Assembly: GCF_027580225.2 (NCBI RefSeq) | Contig: NC_073353.2 | Location: 36,925,001-36,989,000 of the forward strand | Direction: 5' to 3' | Length of the DNA stretch: 64,000 nt | Source of the DNA: Misgurnus anguillicaudatus | Taxonomy: Eukaryota > Chordata > Actinopteri > Cypriniformes > Cobitidae | Shown here: positions 35,027 through 46,649 of the stretch, in pieces | How the letters are laid out: the number at the start of each line of letters is the position of its first letter | Numbering within the stretch: the first letter of the stretch is position 1 | Made by a program: the position numbers and the translations under genes | Notes under the pieces: generated by a model | Told to the model about the DNA's origin: nothing | Database searches by the model: none | Seen by the model: the letters and a program-made list of their open reading frames with translations, nothing else

Positions 35027-36862
35027 CAGTGCTGTGCCTGAACGAGTTCATTGAACGATAAAGTTCATGAACTCGTTCATATTTTGGGCGAACGTGAACT
35101 GGACGTGCTGTATTACTGCCTGATGAACGTTACTGTGAACTTGTTCATTCTGGTGTTTGTGAACGGCACGCTCTCCCAGTTTAACGTCGTTCAGTAGGGT
35201 GCCATTTCTATAGAGTCTTCCAGGCGAAATCCCATCTAAAACACACTGTAAACAGGCCATAAAGTGTGTAGGGGAAAAAACACCCAATCTGGCAACACCA
35301 GCCACCAGTGTTTCATGTGTCATCAAAACAAAAAGCAGCATGAAGACAAAGCAGCAATGAGTTTTATGACAAGGTCGGTGAGAAAAATCGTACATTTCTG
35401 TGCAAACTTTGCCTGTCAGCTTTCCAATCCCCAATTTAGTCACAATCACATCCACAGCAAACCTGAAACGGCACATTGAACTAAAGGGGGTCGCACACTG
35501 GACGAGAAGTGCCGCATCGCGAATCCGTCCACGTTATCCGCATTGCGAAAATCATAGGGCTCTACAAATAAATGAATAACTTGCCTCATCTTCTACTCTT
35601 TTAAGTCTAACAGACACTGCGGTTGTAAACCAAGAGCGCGTATCTCATCCGGAAGTGCTTGCGCAACATTACGCACAGTGCGTAAACATTATCGATCACT
35701 TATCGAACTGTTGTTATAGTTTTATCTGAAAATTTTATATCGGTAAAATTATCGTTATCGAATTATCGCCCAGCACTACTGATAACCTTTTTAGGTATTT
35801 AAAAATTTAAATTTAGGCATCATTTATTCAACCTCAATCCTGTACAAGTTTCGTTGTTTTGCTGAACCCAAAGGAAGAAAATTTGTAGCCTAACCGTTTT
35901 TGAGCACCATTGACTTCCATGTTTTTTTTCTTTTCTTACTATATGGTGCTCAATGGTGCTCCTGTGCTCAGTTACAAATATCTTCATTTGTGTTCAGCAA
36001 AATAAAGAAATTTATACAAGTTTGGAACAACATAAGGGTAAGTCAATATAAATTTTTGCCCGCCGGCTTTCAAATCCCCAATTTAGTCACATCCACAGCA
36101 AACCTGAAACGGCACATTGGACTAAAGGAAGTCGCACACCGGACGAGAAGTGCCGCATCGCGTCATCCCTACTGAAAAATCCAGCTAAGACCAGCATAAG
36201 CTGGTGAGCTGTTTTAGCTGGTGTCCCAGCTTGGTTTTATCTGGTATTGCTGTTGTAGCAAGCTTGTCTAGCTGTGTTTAGGTCACTTTGGACGCTGCTG
36301 AAATCCCTGCCGCGCCACATACAGTTTAACTTGAAATAACATCATATTTGTCCCAAATCATTAACGATTAACATCAGCTGCTAAACATATTCTGGATCTT
36401 GAAATAGATCTGACTAAGCCGAGCTATTTAACGTGCACGTGCGGTGTGCGATACCCGCGAGTTGTCCTACACGCGATGGCGCGCAGCGCTTCTCGCTCGG
36501 TGTGCGACCCCCTTGAAGCACCCGGCTAGCCTTTCAAGGTATGTGCAAGCAAATACAAAAATTAAAAGACAGTCAATGCTTATGTGTTTACACTGGTTGG
36601 ATAAGGATTTAAAGTTGGATATAAAGATGAAATCTGACGCATTTAGCTTCAGTGTTAAAACTGATCAAATAATTGCTGTCTGTGGTTCTATATGGGCTAT
36701 AATGGGAATAATTTTTAATGGGAAAAAGAACTATGAATTAGTTCATTTTTGGAACTGTGAGCTAGTTAAATATTTTGAAGTATGAACTGAAATAGTTCAT
36801 TTTAAAATTTGTGAACTGAACTTTGAACTAGTTAATGTAGAAAGTGAACTTTCCCAACACTG
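35027..36862 (+). mobile_element. hAT element with broken BED zinc-finger remnant and nested insert
   Basis: The perfect 8-bp duplication GCTGTGTG lies at 35019-35026 and 36863-36870. Ends are CAGTGCTGTGCCTGAAC and GTGAACTTTCCCAACACTG. Coding traces on the plus strand: FLCKLCLSAF (CxxC, about 35394-35423), then ANLKRHIELK (about 35457-35486), which resembles the end of a BED-type zinc finger of hAT transposases; these are now in different frames. After the nested insert the text resumes HPASLSRYVQANTKIKRQ (from about 36519). The gene is a dead fragment. Confidence 0.8.
35487..36511. mobile_element. nested element splitting the BED zinc-finger codons
   Basis: Left GGGGTCGCACACTGGACGAG and right CTCGGTGTGCGACCCC are inverted repeats. 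It interrupts the hAT coding trace between IELK and HP. Inside lie a second copy of the left junction (36058-36162), a GTTCACC-family fragment (35790-36055) and a half CAGCTGGT MITE (36167-36291). Target duplication not clear; Harbinger-like ends are possible. Confidence 0.6.
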
Positions 36863-36885
36863 GCTGTGTGTATTAAGTAGCATTT

Positions 36886-37755
36886 GAAGAGTTTGGTTCC
36901 AAAACGCGATATTTTTGAAAAAAGTAGTTACTGCCAAAATCAGTATTATATCAGGTCAGTATTTAAAAGTAAATTCTTAATTTTACGCAAAATCCAATAT
37001 CCACCCTGTTATTCTGTCATCTTTTCTCCCTTTTTTCCCAAAACCCAATAAACGCCACTCCTCCTTTTCTACAGAACGCAATAAATCCGCTCCACATATT
37101 ACAGCACACCACGCAATGTAAACAAACAATGGCGGCGTGTACGGAATCCTAGTTTTCCTCATCTACTTTGTACTTCGTTATCAACAAACAAACAAAAGCA
37201 AAATAATACTTTATTGGCATTAATAAACCTGTGGTGGTTTTCTGTGATGGAAAAGATTGTAAGTCATCAACATCCAATAACTTACGCGAGAGGACCTCGG
37301 GAGACGGGTGCTTGTTCTCCCGACAGCATCTGTGAAGTTTATGTGATTTTAACACATTGACCCCAGGGGATCTTATGAAAAACTTTCCATTATTTTACTC
37401 AAAGTCAACGAAAATCGAGCAGGACCAAAACGTTTAACAGCTGATCGCTTTGAAAAATGTTAAGCGACGGCGTCAAGTATAACCGCAGCAATGACAGTGA
37501 TCTTAATATGACAAAGTAAGTGTTTTGATTAATGCCATTAATGTTTATTTTTTTATCAGTGTATACCACTGTTCAACTAAATGAATATATCATGGCAAAG
37601 ATGAATGCACATTTATACATTCATTGAATAGATTTATAGCATTTTGAATTTTTTTTTTTTCGTTTTTATAATAAATCTTTGAAAATCAAGTTATGGATTT
37701 ATTCAACTACCAAATGATATATAAATCAATCAAAAATCAGTTTCAAATAATTGAC
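36886..37755 (-). mobile_element. truncated inverse copy of the large foldback at 39365-41274
   Basis: Matches, in reverse, the interior of 39690-40985: for example gtgtataccact..., gacaaagtaagtgtttt, gcaggaccaaaacg, caatggcggcg, cctcatctactttgtacttcg. It keeps the empty site (ttgaccccagggg on this strand) of the hAT insert at 39969-40562. Confidence 0.7.
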
Positions 37756-37789
37756 CCTTGTGACTGGTTTTGTGGGTCACATTTACGGG

Positions 37790-39360
37790 CATTTAGCGGA
37801 CACTCTTATCTACAAGCTGCTATAGCTTATCATTGTGTTTTGCTGTTATCCATAGGTTTAGTCATCATAGCTTGCTGGTAGTTTAAACAGTTCTTGCTCT
37901 TCAGGTACTGCTGTCATATGAGCCGATAAAGACCTTGAATGCCTAAACATTCAAACATTTAACCAAACTGAATATCCACCGTAGGGTTATCTCTCTCTGG
38001 GCCAGCTAACAGCTCCATTCAAAAGCCCTGGGGTTGAGTTCGGCCCTGAATGGGCTTTTAGATTTAGAAGGCATAGATTTTATCTGGCTTCCCTGATGAT
38101 GTTTGTTAGTTTCCTTTTGCCCTTTTCCCACCAGGGTAACTTGTAAGCTGCATCTTGAGAGTACGATCCAGGAAGGAGCTTTTATACTCATTGACTGTAG
38201 CCATAGCCACTGACGTTTGTTAGAGGTCTTTGAGCCAATTTATTTTGGCATGTTTTTGAATTAATGTAGCCGTGTCCATGGCGACAAGTTTTTGTTACTA
38301 TGGCAATGGCAGACAGGAATTACATGTTCCTAAAAATCCGGTTCCAAAGGGCCACACAGGAACTTGTACATCGGAATGCGCGTTCCTCTCTCGTGATATT
38401 TTGGACGGCCAGACGTTTTCGTTTCATTGTGCGTTTTTGTGAAATCTTTCATTTTGGCTATTCTGATTTGATTAATTTGAACTGCCAAGAAGAGCGTGCA
38501 GTATTCTCAACTTTGCTAACACATTTGCAATGCTCAAATCCATTGAGATGATTTTCCCAAAGAGTAGGACATAAATGCGAAAAAGTTTTCCTTCTGATCC
38601 TCATACCGTCCAGGCCTACAGTAGTTCAAACGATCCCCAGAAACGACGCCAGTTTTAATGTTTAACCGAGCAGCTATTTATCTCTTTGTTCCTCTTGAGT
38701 GCTATGAATGCTTGCATATCAGGAGATATTCTTAACAAATACAATGTCAAATTCTATTTGCTTTGCTTTTCTGTCATTACATCTAGGTGCCAAAACATCT
38801 GGAACATTGCGATTAAATCGTTTGAGGTTTAGCCCAAAACCCCCTTATTTTTTTATCTGCTTCTGAAATTTATACAGCTTTGAGAGGGAAAACAAAAGTT
38901 CATCAGTAGCTCGATTTATGGCACGCGAAGGATAATCCTCTCCATCTGAGTATACTGCCCTTTCGTACTCGGCCCTAATACTAAAATCTGACTTTGAAGT
39001 AATCCCCACCTCAGAGGAAATGGGATCGTGTTGGCACGCCTGTCTGGAAAATCTGACAAGTGATTGGCGTTCACGTGACTGGAAGAGAAACATCAGTCTA
39101 TCTGTCTTGCACTGGAACGGGAAAGCATGATAAAATGAATTGCTCTGGCTTCGGTAATTGACTATTAGCTAAATGCAATGGCACTTAAATTACTCAAGTC
39201 ATTCCAACATTATATTCCTATTAGTTACTCTATCCTGGGACATAAATTATGAATGAGACTGAGGAATGAACAAAAAGGGTGGTTAAGCTAACAAGGACAC
39301 AAATTAAAAGTGAATTGTTTCAAATGAAAAGCTCTATTCACAATCCTAGTGAAGGCAGAT
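37790..39360. other. repeat-poor island in the desert
   Basis: No exon found. Starts with SINE-like gggcatttagcggacactct. Contains two RFX X-box-like motifs at 38272-38307. Candidate regulatory island by position and low repeat content only. Confidence 0.4.
38272..38307 (+). promoter_or_regulatory. pair of RFX X-box-like motifs
   Basis: GTGTCCATGGCGAC (38272-38285) fits the palindromic X-box form GTNNCC-AT-GGNNAC. GTTACTATGGCAAT (38294-38307) is a second, weaker match. The starts are 22 bp apart, about two helical turns. No gene start is seen nearby, so any role would be as an enhancer. Confidence 0.3.
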
Positions 39361-39364
39361 TTAA

Positions 39365-41274
39365 AGGGATAGTTCACCCAAAAATGAAAATTCTTTCATC
39401 ATTTTCTCATCCTCATGTTGTTATAAATCTGTATGAATTTCTTTTTTCTGATGAACACAAAAGAAGATATGAAGAGTTTGGTTCTAAAATGCAATAAATC
39501 CATTTTGATTAATTTGGATAAAAATTTGTTTTCTATACCAAGAAAGGGACAAGATAAAAAACACTTTTTTTCTGTTACAAACTTTCACATAGCATCTTTA
39601 AATCCATAATTTGATTTTCAAAGATTTATTATAAAAACTGATATTTTTTCCGCAAAATGCCATAAATCCAAGTTTTTTCAAAATGCTATAAATCTATTAA
39701 ATCAATATATAAATGTGCATTTATCTTTGCCATGTTATATTCATTTAGTTGACTAGTGGTATACACATTAAAAAGAATAAACATTAATGGCATTAAAAAA
39801 AACACTTACTTTGTCATATTAAGAACACTGTCATTGCTGCTGTCATCATTGGGACGTCTCCGCTGAACTTTTTTGACAGCAATCAGCTGTAAAATGTTTT
39901 GGTCCTGCTCGATTTCCGTTGAATTTGCGTAAAATAATGGAAATGTTTTCATAAGATCCTCTGGGGTCCAGTGTTGTTTTCGTCAATGATGACGATAACA
40001 AAATGATTTTGTTGATGCACCTTTTTTATGACGATAACGCGACAATGACTAGCTAAAAATGGCTCTAAGGTGAAGAGACGCTTTCGAGTTTTTGTTGACG
40101 AGACGAGACGGAACGAAAATGATTATAAGTCTGACGTTCACAATGCATGTCATTTCTGCCTATTTTGCGTGAAATCTGACTGTTTTTAGCTAAAAGTTAT
40201 CAGCAATGCTGCCGCAGCTGCTTTCTATCCTTGTTTTGGGTACGCCCATCACATGCGCAGAAGGCACAACGACTAAAACAAAGGCAAGCCCTCAGGGACA
40301 ACCTTAATGCAGATTTTAATAGTATTAAATACACCACACTTTTTAACCTAAATTAATTTGTTAAAGACTACTTTTTTACTAAAATTGACTTAAGCTTGAC
40401 TAAAACGTTTTTGCGTTTTAATCGACTAAAACCTTTTTGTGTTGTCGTCGACTAAAACTTGACTAAAACTATCAAGTTTATAAGTGACTAAAATGTGACT
40501 AAAACTAAAAAGCATTTTCATCCAAAAGACTAAAACTAAAAGGGCTGCCAAAAACAACACTGTTGGAGTCAATGTGTTAGCATGACATAAGCTTGATGCT
40601 GACGTTTGAGAACAAGCAACAGCCAGCATTTTTCAGCATCAAAAGTATTATTTTATTTTTGTTTGTTTGTTGTTTACGAAGTACAAAGTAGATGAGGATT
40701 CTGTGTGTATTCAAAGCGCCGCCATTATTGTTTACAATGCGTGGAATGGTGCGCTCTGATTGGTTAAGCGGATTTATTGCATTCTGCAGAGAAGGAGGAC
40801 TGGCTTTTGTCGCAGTTTGGAAAAAAGGTAGAAAAGATGAAAGAATAACACGGTGGATATCGGATTTTGCGTAAAATGAAGAATTGATTTTTTAATACTG
40901 ACCAGATACAATACTGATTTTTGCGTTAACTAATTTGAATTTAATTGCCGTTTATCGCGTTTTGGAAACAAACTTCATATTTTGATAAATGATGGTAAGC
41001 ACACCATTGACTTGCATAGTAGGAAAAACAAATACGATGGAAATTAACGGGTACCGTCAATTGTGTGCTTACCACCATTTATCAAAATATCTTCATCGTT
41101 TATCACAATACTTCCATAATATTTGTTTTCCTACTATGGAAGACAATGGTAACAGCAGCTGTGTGCTTACCATCATTTATCAAAATATCTTCTTTTGTGT
41201 TCATCAAAATAAAAAATCATGCATGAGGGTGATTAAATGATGACAGAATTTCCATTTTTGGGTGAACTATCCCT
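39365..41274. mobile_element. large TTAA-flanked foldback (GTTCACC ends) with hAT insert
   Basis: TTAA at 39361-39364 and 41275-41278; ends AGGGATAGTTCACCC and GGGTGAACTATCCCT. It is about 1.3 kb without the hAT insert, so this is a long member of the family with a private interior. Interior has no intact long frame. Confidence 0.8.
39969..40562. mobile_element. hAT-type MITE inside the large foldback
   Basis: Ends CAGTGTTGTTTTCGTC and GCCAAAAACAACACTG; flanks CTGGGGTC (39961-39968) and TTGGAGTC (40563-40570) are 8-bp duplications with two mismatches. The inverse copy at about 37350-37365 shows the uninterrupted site, confirming the insertion borders. Confidence 0.85.
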
Positions 41275-41279
41275 TTAAG

Positions 41280-42620
41280 GCATCGTAGGCACACCTCTAA
41301 TACAAAAAGATTTGTAACTTTGCAACCTTTCAAGATACACTCTCTTGGGCAGATACTAAAAAAGCATTGCACATCTTAGTGGAAAAAGCAATCTCATAAT
41401 GCACTGCGACAAGCTCAGTGAACATCATACATCCAAAATGGCAATGAATTAAATACGGACTAGTAAAAGCATTATAGCTAATGTGAACTAATAATGAACA
41501 TTTTTAAATCTTTATAATGCTAGTACACTAGTCAACATTTGAAGTGGATCTTTCCTGTTTTAGGACAACTTTGATGAACGTTTTTGATCCACTTCAAATG
41601 TTGACTAGTATAGTTAATGCCAATACAACTGACCTTTTGCAAAGATCTGCCCCCTTTTGTTATGTCAGACATCAGCCAAAGGCCACTGCACTAGAAATGA
41701 TAATCGTGAAATGCTAATTTCTGAAAAAAACCAACTGTGATCATGACCATTATGGTTAAAATTTCCTAGTGATAAAATTCTGGCAGTGTCAGACGTTTTA
41801 AGATGCAGTCCTGCAGTGTGGCTATAAGTCACCTGTGCACTTTAAATGCTGATGTCGAGCATTACAAGTGAGTCACTTGAGCTTCAGTTTCAGGTTTTTG
41901 CAACATCTCTGGGTTCCTCAAGCATGGCTTGTTAATTCACTGCACACCAAACTTTGCAAATCCTAAACACTCGCTCACAAAGCATCAATTTGCAACTGGG
42001 TGCAATCTAAACATCCCACCAAATAAACACGGCCCATGTGGTCACAGCTCATGTGTCGATGGGACTGCTTCAGTGTGCTCGAATTATCTTGGGTTGTTTA
42101 AAGCGCATCTGTTCTCCTTCAGAGCTGAGCTGTTGTGAAAGATTTATGTTGCAGGTCTGACATTAGCTAAGCTTGTGATGGGTTGCCATGGAGATTTCAA
42201 TTAGTGGTTACACATCATCCCGCCTCAGATATGGTACGATAATGGGTTTTCTCCGTAGCGAAATCACAGCAGGGGCTACAGTAGGTTTATGTCCAAGTAT
42301 TACTGCATTTTAAAAAGCTCATTTCAGAATAAATGTGTCCACTGCATGTAATTGTATGCATGCAGCGATGATATCAGCGCGGCGCCCGGCCGAGCCAAAA
42401 TCAAGAGCAATTTATCATCGTGTTCCCTTTTCTGACTTTTTCACTTATTTTCTCACCCCAGCACACACAAGTAGCCGTTAACTTCACTGGGCCTTTAGGC
42501 AGAGCAATTACTACATTACTAGAATAGATCTGCATTTACTGATGGAAATACCAGTGCTTGCAAGGCAGTGAAATATAAAGATTAAAGAAAAACTTTTCAG
42601 CAGAATTAAGACAGAAAAGG
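41280..42620. other. repeat-poor island in the desert
   Basis: Includes a small inverted repeat (tcaacatttgaagtggatc at about 41533 and its inverse at about 41587) and a GC-rich core gcgcggcgcccggccgag near 42377. No exon supported. Candidate conserved non-coding element, untested. Confidence 0.4.
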
Positions 42621-42624
42621 CATA

Positions 42625-42835
42625 CACTGTCAGAATAAATTGGTAAAAAAGTCCCTAATTTTTACTTTACAAAGGTCCAGATATGTACCATTTAGAATAT
42701 GTATACATTTGGTACCAATATGTGCCTTGGAGGTACTAGTATACAATCATGTTACCATATGAAATTTTAGTTGCAAAGGAGTACCGCCCCGGTGACAGCT
42801 AGGGACCATTTTTAGATGGTAGTTTAGATCACAAT
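42625..42835. repeat. foldback repeat of the GGTACC/GTACCGCCCC family
   Basis: tacactgtcagaataaattg at the left; gagtaccgccccggtgacag at the right. Related to 4380-4625. Confidence 0.55.
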
Positions 42836-43123
42836 TCAGTATGCTTTTCATATTTTTTAATTTTTTAATGGGAGTTTCCGACTTACTGCCCAGGATGCTG
42901 GGATAGGTTTCATTTCACCCGTGACCTTGCAGAGGACAAAAGGGTTTGGAGAATAGATTAATCTTTTTGGTAACACTTTACGATAAGGTTGTATTTGTGA
43001 ACATTAGTAATTGCATTAGCAAACTTGAACCAATAATGAGTGACATTAGCACCTTTTTAGCAATTATGTTTTTAATGCTATATAATTGTCCATGTTAATT
43101 CATTGTGCATTAACTGATGTTAA

Positions 43124-44813
43124 AGGGACACAACACTTCTTTGAAAATATGCTCATTTTCCAGCTCCCCTAGAGTTAAAGGAATATTCCATTTTCTTAAA
43201 ATAAAAATCCAGATAATTTACTCACCACCATGTCATCCAAAATGTTGATGTCTTTCTTTGTGCAGTCCAGAAGAAATTATGTTTTTTGAGGAAAACATTG
43301 CAGGATTTTTCTCATTTTAATGGACTTTAATAGACACCAACAATTAATACTTAACTCAACACTTATCAGTTTTTTTCAACAGAGTTTCAAAGGACTATAA
43401 ACAATCCCAAACGAGGCATAAGGGTCTTATCTAGAAAACGATTGTCATTTTTGACAAGAAGGATAAAAAATGTATACTTTTAAACCACAACTTTTCTTCT
43501 AGGTCCGGTTCAGCGCGACCTGACCTAAATGCGCAGTGACGTAGGGAGGTCACGTATTACATATATAAAACGCACATTTGCGGACCATTGTAAACAATAA
43601 ACTGACACAAAGACATTAATTAGTATCAGTTGACATACAATAACGTAGGAACGGTCCTCTTTCAAGACGCTTGTAAACACTGGGGCGGAGTTTCGCGTTC
43701 GTCCTCTGTGACCTCATACGTATTGCGTGGGGTCAGCTGGCGCATCACGACCGGATCTACATGACGAGAAATTGTGCTTTAAAAGTGTATATTTGTTATT
43801 TTTGTTGTCAGGGGTGACAATCGTTTTGCTAGATAGGACCCTAATGCCTCGTTTGGGATTGTTTATAGTCCTTTGAAAAAAACTGTTAAGTGTTGAGTTA
43901 AGTATTAAATGTTGGGCTCTATTAAAGTCCGTTAAAATTAGAAAAATCCTGCAATGTTTTCCTCAAAAAACATAATTTCTTCTCGACTGAACAAAGAAAG
44001 ACATCAACATTTTGGATGACATAGTGGTGAGTAAATTATCTGGATTTTTCTTTTAAGAAAATGGACTAATCCTTTAAACATTTGATTATTACCATTTTGG
44101 AATCCATTTAGCCGATCTCCGGGTTGGGCGGTACCACTTTTAGCATAGCTAAGCCCAATCCATTGAATCTGATTAGACCATTAGCATCGCCCTCAAAAAT
44201 ATCCAAAGAGTTTCGATATTTTTCCTATTGGTAAAAAATATATTGACTCTTCTGTAGTTATGTCGTGTACCGACATAAAATTATAAGCTGAGATTTTAGG
44301 CCGATATGTCTTGGAACTATACTCTTATTCTTGCGTAATAATCAAGGACTTTGCTGCTGTAACATGACTGCAGGAGGCGCAATGATATTACGCAGTGCCC
44401 GAAAAAAGTCCCCTGCTATTGAAAAATACCAAGGGGACTATTTTCGGGCGCTGCGTAATATCATTGCGCCTACTGCAGTCATGGTACGGCAGCAAAGTCC
44501 TTGAATTTTACGCCAGAATGAGAGTATAGTCCTAGCCATATCGGCCTAGAAAATCACGACTTTTAATTTTCCGCCGTCTTAGTACACGATGAAACTAAGA
44601 GTCAAGTTTTAAAAGTATCGAAACTCTTTGGTTATTTTTGAGCGTGATGCTAATGGTCTAATCAGATTTAATGGATTGTGCTGGGCTATGCTGGGGGTGG
44701 TGCCGCCGGACCCGGGGATCGGCTGAATGTATTCCGAGATGGGAAGAGGTCAAGTGTTTAGCTCTGGGGGAGCTGGAAAATGGGCATATCTTCAAAGAAA
44801 GTGGAGTGTCCCT
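43124..44813. mobile_element. TTAA-flanked foldback (AGGGACAC family), middle level of nest
   Basis: TTAA at 43120-43123 and 44814-44817; ends AGGGACACAACACTTCTTTG and CAAAGAAAGTGGAGTGTCCCT. Arms share gaatctgattagaccattag. Same family as 15054-15799. Confidence 0.85.
43179..44073. mobile_element. TTAA-flanked long foldback (AGGATTAGTC family), inner level of nest
   Basis: TTAA at 43175-43178 and 44074-44077; ends AGGAATATTCCATTTTCTTA and TTAAGAAAATGGACTAATCCT. Removing it plus one TTAA restores gagttaaacatttga, exactly as in the copy at 15.1 kb. 895 bp, non-coding. Confidence 0.9.
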
Positions 44814-45002
44814 TTAACATTCGTTTTTAAAAATGTAAATGTTGAAATTAACATGAAACACGGTGAATAAATTGTGTGTAGGTATTGCTTATTGTAAGTT
44901 CATGTTAGCTAATGCATTAACTAAATTATTACATGTCTCTTTAAAATGCTAGATTCTGATTGGCCAGTCATGACATTACAACAAGCTTAATTCTGCTGTT
45001 TT

Positions 45003-45200
45003 TTTTTAAACCCAATGCGGGGTAAATATTGAACAGAACACATGTTTGGTTATTAAATAAACCTATGCTGGGTTGTTTCAATGCAAGGGTTGTTTCAACG
45101 CCTGGTTGGGTTAACAACCCAGCATAGGTTTATTTATAACCCAATATGTGTTCTGTCCAATATTTACCCAGCATTGGGTTAAAAACAACCAGGCAAAATT
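45003..45200. repeat. foldback repeat rich in AACCCAGCA
   Basis: The arms aacccaatgcggggtaaata and tatttacccagcattgggtt are inverses, and the centre has aacctatgctgggttgt / aacaacccagcataggtt. Related to 4797-4996 and 57686-57775. Confidence 0.7.
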
Positions 45201-45353
45201 TAGAGTAAAGGTTCCTCCTTCTTTTCAGATAACTACCGCTCAACACAAATAACACACAGTAACCCGGATGCTGCAAATCATTTTGACAGGTACAGTTTAA
45301 TATTACACAAAAAATAAATATAAACATGTCTTTTAATAATGTATATGACATTA

Positions 45354-45987
45354 CAGTGGCGTAGCGTCTGGGCATGCAGGGTATGCACGTGCAAATGGGC
45401 CCGGGCCAATAGGGGGCCCGCCCCAGCTTTTAATAAAAACATTTTTTCAATTAAATTTTATTTGTGGCCGCAATAAATATATTTTTGTATGCATATCATG
45501 TGTAGTGATTACTTATTTCTACATAATTTCTCATTTTTCCGTCATTTCTTGTTTGTGTTTATTTTTTTTTTTTGCACTCCGCAGCTGCCGTAGACTACTA
45601 CGCCATCATTTTTTTACATGACGCATCACCGCGCCAAAAAAAAAGAAAACGCAGTGTGAAAGGTTATTATAACGGCTATCTACATGAACATTAAGGATGG
45701 ACAAATATAAACATAAAAGTGGGGCCTTAAAGAGAAAAGAGAAGGCGGAGAAGTTAGTCATGAGTCAAAAACTACCCAAAACATTTCATTTTTCTTTATT
45801 TAAATCTACCATTTAAAGTAAAAAAGTAAAGTAAAAATATTTGACTACCTTATTAAAAGTATATGTTGTTAACAGACCTGCACACCACAGTTAACAGTGC
45901 CAACGGGCAAGGTTGGGGGGGCTCTGGCTTAAGGGGGCCCGCAATTTTTTTTGCATATGGGCCCGGGACTGACTTGCTACGCCACTG
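45354..45987 (+). mobile_element. deleted hAT element keeping the start of a transposase frame
   Basis: The perfect 8-bp duplication TGACATTA lies at 45346-45353 and 45988-45995; terminal repeats CAGTGGCGTAGC / GCTACGCCACTG. From ATG at about 45697 it reads MDKYKHKSGALKRKEKAEKL, then VMSQKLPKTFHFSLFKSTI and stop. A basic SGAxKRKxK start followed by a Leu/Lys-rich stretch is typical of the N-terminus of some hAT transposases. The rest of the gene is gone, so it is a non-autonomous derivative of a coding element. Confidence 0.85.
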
Positions 45988-46227
45988 TGACATTATATTT
46001 ACAAATGATTAAACACAATAGTGTGTTTGTGGCATTTAAACTTCTTATCTTAAAACCAAAATGAAATGGGTTTTCCTCACGCAAGGTCTGTATTTGTTAA
46101 AAATGTGCAAATTAAACATTTCAATTCAATATTTAATGCTCCTTACCTTACTTCTGAGGTAAATGGGTATGTAATAAGCAGAATAATGTACAGGTTGTTA
46201 TCGCATTATATACATGGCAATTGCAAG

Positions 46228-46635
46228 TAGGGCTGTTACGATTATGAAATTTGGCTGATGGTTAATTGTCTAATAAATTGTGAACATTATGACGATTAAT
46301 TGCCTGTTTTAGGGCTTTGACAATTATGCTGATAATTTTTGAAACAATTTTCAAATATTGTTGTGATTGTAATTATAAGTCTATAATTCTTTTATAAATT
46401 ATAATTATATAAATCTATATAATTAAATTAAATCTTTTGCAAGGTTTACATGGCAGTATATTAATACACCAAACACATATTTAAAAGTAATCTGATACGG
46501 TCTCGTTTATACAGGCGCTGTAGCTCCCCCTTGTGTTTTTTTGAGAGATGTGCAATCATTGCGGTGATCTGAAATCATCACGATAAGGTCAAACAATCGT
46601 GATGAAACGATTATTTAATCATTGTGACAGGTCTA
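46228..46635. mobile_element. hAT-type MITE (TAGGGCTGTTACGAT)
   Basis: Ends TAGGGCTGTTACGATTATGA and AATCATTGTGACAGGTCTA; flanks ATTGCAAG (46220-46227) and GTTGCAAG (46636-46643), 7 of 8 identical. 408 bp. Confidence 0.75.
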
Positions 46636-46649
46636 GTTGCAAGATGGTT

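Larger units (their letters stand above)
42969..44940. mobile_element. outer repeat (GGTAACACTTTA) of a three-level nest
   Basis: Begins ttggtaacactttacgataa. Its text resumes after the inner elements as ttaacattcg...gttcatgttagctaatgcat, as in a common fish repeat. The break is at a TTAA in ctgatg|TTAA|cattcg. Confidence 0.65.
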
